A stretch of DNA of 64,000 bases from Novacetimonas pomaceti (lineage in GTDB: Bacteria > Pseudomonadota > Alphaproteobacteria > Acetobacterales > Acetobacteraceae), in the NCBI RefSeq assembly GCF_003207955.1, contig NZ_NOXG01000014.1, positions 1 to 64,000 on the forward strand. Direction: 5' to 3'. The notes beneath the pieces were generated by a model. That model saw only the letters and a program-made list of their open reading frames with translations. It had not been told where the DNA came from and ran no database searches. Below are positions 62,803-64,000 of the stretch, one piece after another. Both the position numbers and the translations under genes were made by a program. The first letter of the stretch is position 1. Each line of letters opens with the position of its first letter.

Positions 62803-62992
62803 GGGCCGACGCATCCACGATCCGGTGGCAGGTGCGGGTGGCACCGTGGCAGGGGGACGGCTTTCGCGCCCGATGCGCCCCGATGCGCAGGGGCGTGGAT
62901 GCGGCAATGACTTGACCCCGCGCCCCAGGCTCGCCATGTGCAAGGAAGCTGATAACGTCGCGGGTTCCGCCGCGACGAAAAGGAGTGATGCT

Positions 62993-63322
62993 ATGAGCGA
63001 GAACACCGTCGCCGTCAAAGACGCCGAATTCAAGTCGCAGGTGCTGGAATCCAGCGAGCCCGTGCTGGTCGATTTCTGGGCCGAATGGTGCGGGCCGTGC
63101 AAGATGGTCGCCCCCGCACTGGAAGAAATCGGCGCGGAGTTCAAGGGCAAGCTGAAGGTGGTCAAGGTCAACATCGATGAAAACCCCGAAACCCCGAACA
63201 CCTATGGCGTGCGCGGCATTCCGACGCTGCTGCTGTTCAAGGGCGGCAAGGTGGTCGCGGACAAGGTCGGCGCGGCCCCCAAGACGCAGCTCAAGGAATG
63301 GGTGAAGGCCAGCCTTGCCTGA
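62993..63322 (+). CDS. trxA: Thioredoxin
   Basis: 109 residues, cytoplasmic disulfide reductant. Active site WCGPCK, cis-Pro in IPTLLLFKGG, and the conserved FWAEWCGPC helix. AAAGGAG before the ATG at 62993. Linkage to addAB is common in alphaproteobacteria. Confidence 0.97.
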   Translation: MSENTVAVKDAEFKSQVLESSEPVLVDFWAEWCGPCKMVAPALEEIGAEFKGKLKVVKVNIDENPETPNTYGVRGIPTLLLFKGGKVVADKVGAAPKTQLKEWVKASLA

Positions 63323-63367
63323 AGAGGGAAACGTCCCTGATTACCGGCGTGCAACGCTGTTGCGTGC

Positions 63368-63481
63368 ATGACCCCTCCGGGCGCTGCCCGGACCCGGCAG
63401 GGAGCTTGCTCCCTGCACCCTGAACTGTCTGAAATTATTGGTTTCCAGGAGTCCGTGGCATTTGGGGCAACGCCCCTGAAA
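63368..63481. repeat. GC-rich stem-loop repeat, family 2, copy 2
   Basis: Three hairpins in a row: CCGGGCGCTGCCCGG, GCAGGGAGCTTGCTCCCTGC and GGGGCAACGCCCC. The last is shared with the copy at 5769. Between convergent trxA and hpnK. Confidence 0.7.
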
Positions 63482-63483
63482 TG

Positions 63484-64000
63484 CTATGCCGCGCGCGCCA
63501 CGTCCGTCCATGTCGTCGGGGTCGCCCCCGCATGGCGCAGGCCCGCGCGCAGGCCGGGACTGCACAGCGTTTCGAATTCCGCCACATGTTCATAGGTCGG
63601 CATCAGGCGCTGCAGCAGTCTGTTCTTGGCCGTGGCGGGATGGAAATAGATTTCCGACAGGCCGTCCGGCAGGTGCGCCGCAAGGGCGGAGACACGCTCC
63701 GTCGTCATGTGGCCGCTCCACGCCAGGCCAAAGCACCAGTCGTTTGTCACCAGTCCCGCCTTATGCGCCTGATGGCGCAGCAGCCGGGTCCAGCGGCGCA
63801 GCGCCGCATCGCCCAGCGTATCGGCATAGGTGCCCGCCGCGAACAGCGGCTCGGGCGGTTCCAGCGGCACGCGCACCGCGCGCAGCCCATGGCGCAGCCC
63901 GCTTTCGATCATGTAACGCCCGACCGTGGGATGCAGGTGCATGTGCTTGTGCGCGTTGGCATGGTCCAGCGCCAGCCCGGTGCGTGAAAAGGCCCGGAAC
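63484..64000 (-). CDS. hpnK: Hopanoid biosynthesis-associated protein HpnK (partial, YdjC-like)
   Basis: The C-terminal part; the 5' end lies outside the window. The visible frame is open to the window edge and continues upstream of the ATG at 63942 as LDHANAHKHMHLHPTVGRYM, the family block with metal-binding His residues of the YdjC/ChbG carbohydrate deacetylase fold. HpnK is found in hopanoid clusters; its precise step is uncertain. Acetic acid bacteria are rich in hopanoids. Confidence 0.85.
   Translation of the reverse strand, partial: FRAFSRTGLALDHANAHKHMHLHPTVGRYMIESGLRHGLRAVRVPLEPPEPLFAAGTYADTLGDAALRRWTRLLRHQAHKAGLVTNDWCFGLAWSGHMTTERVSALAAHLPDGLSEIYFHPATAKNRLLQRLMPTYEHVAEFETLCSPGLRAGLRHAGATPTTWTDVARAA

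Overview
The window looks like a chromosomal segment of an acetic acid bacterium (Acetobacteraceae, Komagataeibacter/Gluconacetobacter type). The evidence is high GC, an alphaproteobacterial atpHAGDC operon, a GcrA cell-cycle regulator, addB-addA-trxA linkage, a type II NADH dehydrogenase, a partial hopanoid-associated hpnK and many short stem-loop repeats at gene ends. No 16S or other rRNA is present, so the genus is an inference.

Layout. 0-5 kb: methylthioribose kinase, a minus-strand trio (degenerate peroxiredoxin, RBBP9-type hydrolase, Rrf2 regulator) and a SatP-type acetate transporter. 5-6.6 kb: an unknown membrane-anchored protein and a Cu/Zn superoxide dismutase with an altered zinc ligand. 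6.8-17.7 kb: the most unusual locus. It holds a multi-domain FtsK/SpoIIIE (EccC/EssC-like) ATPase, two about 90-residue proteins with WXG100 features, a coiled-coil protein, a further small helical protein and a large Sel1-repeat protein, with a divergent pair encoding a polytopic membrane protein and an exported protein. I read this as a candidate type VII-like secretion module in a diderm bacterium; that is inference from architecture. 17.8-30.5 kb: accessory and stress genes (GNAT, hydrolase, DMT exporter, SRAP peptidase, DUF3310-like, several small proteins, NDH-2, aldehyde dehydrogenase, a Lon-like AAA+ ATPase without protease). 30.8-36.9 kb: tRNA-Thr, pqiABC lipid-transport operon, cupin, nusG-secE-tRNA-Trp and tRNA-Gly. 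37-44 kb: DHA2-type exporter and the F1 part of ATP synthase (atpHAGDC). 44.2-51.6 kb: QueF, RNase D, GcrA, bactofilin, adenosine kinase-like PfkB protein, TypA and a His-rich exported protein. 51.8-64 kb: DadA, type 2 ferredoxin-NADP reductase, tsaE, MurU-like nucleotidyltransferase, addB, addA, trxA and the 3' part of hpnK.

Thirteen copies of an about 80-bp element (inverted ends, two internal hairpins around an AAGCTT core and a GGCGGC/GGCGAT core) lie between genes, every one just downstream of a gene 3' end, and twice they overlap a stop codon. A second, GC-rich stem-loop family occurs twice. Clear rho-independent terminators follow atpC, nusG, gcrA, ndh, the His-rich protein and the membrane protein of the FtsK locus. 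Upstream of gcrA there are DnaA-box-like sequences and a GANTC site overlapping the predicted -35 element, matching the DnaA-GcrA-CcrM logic known from Caulobacter.
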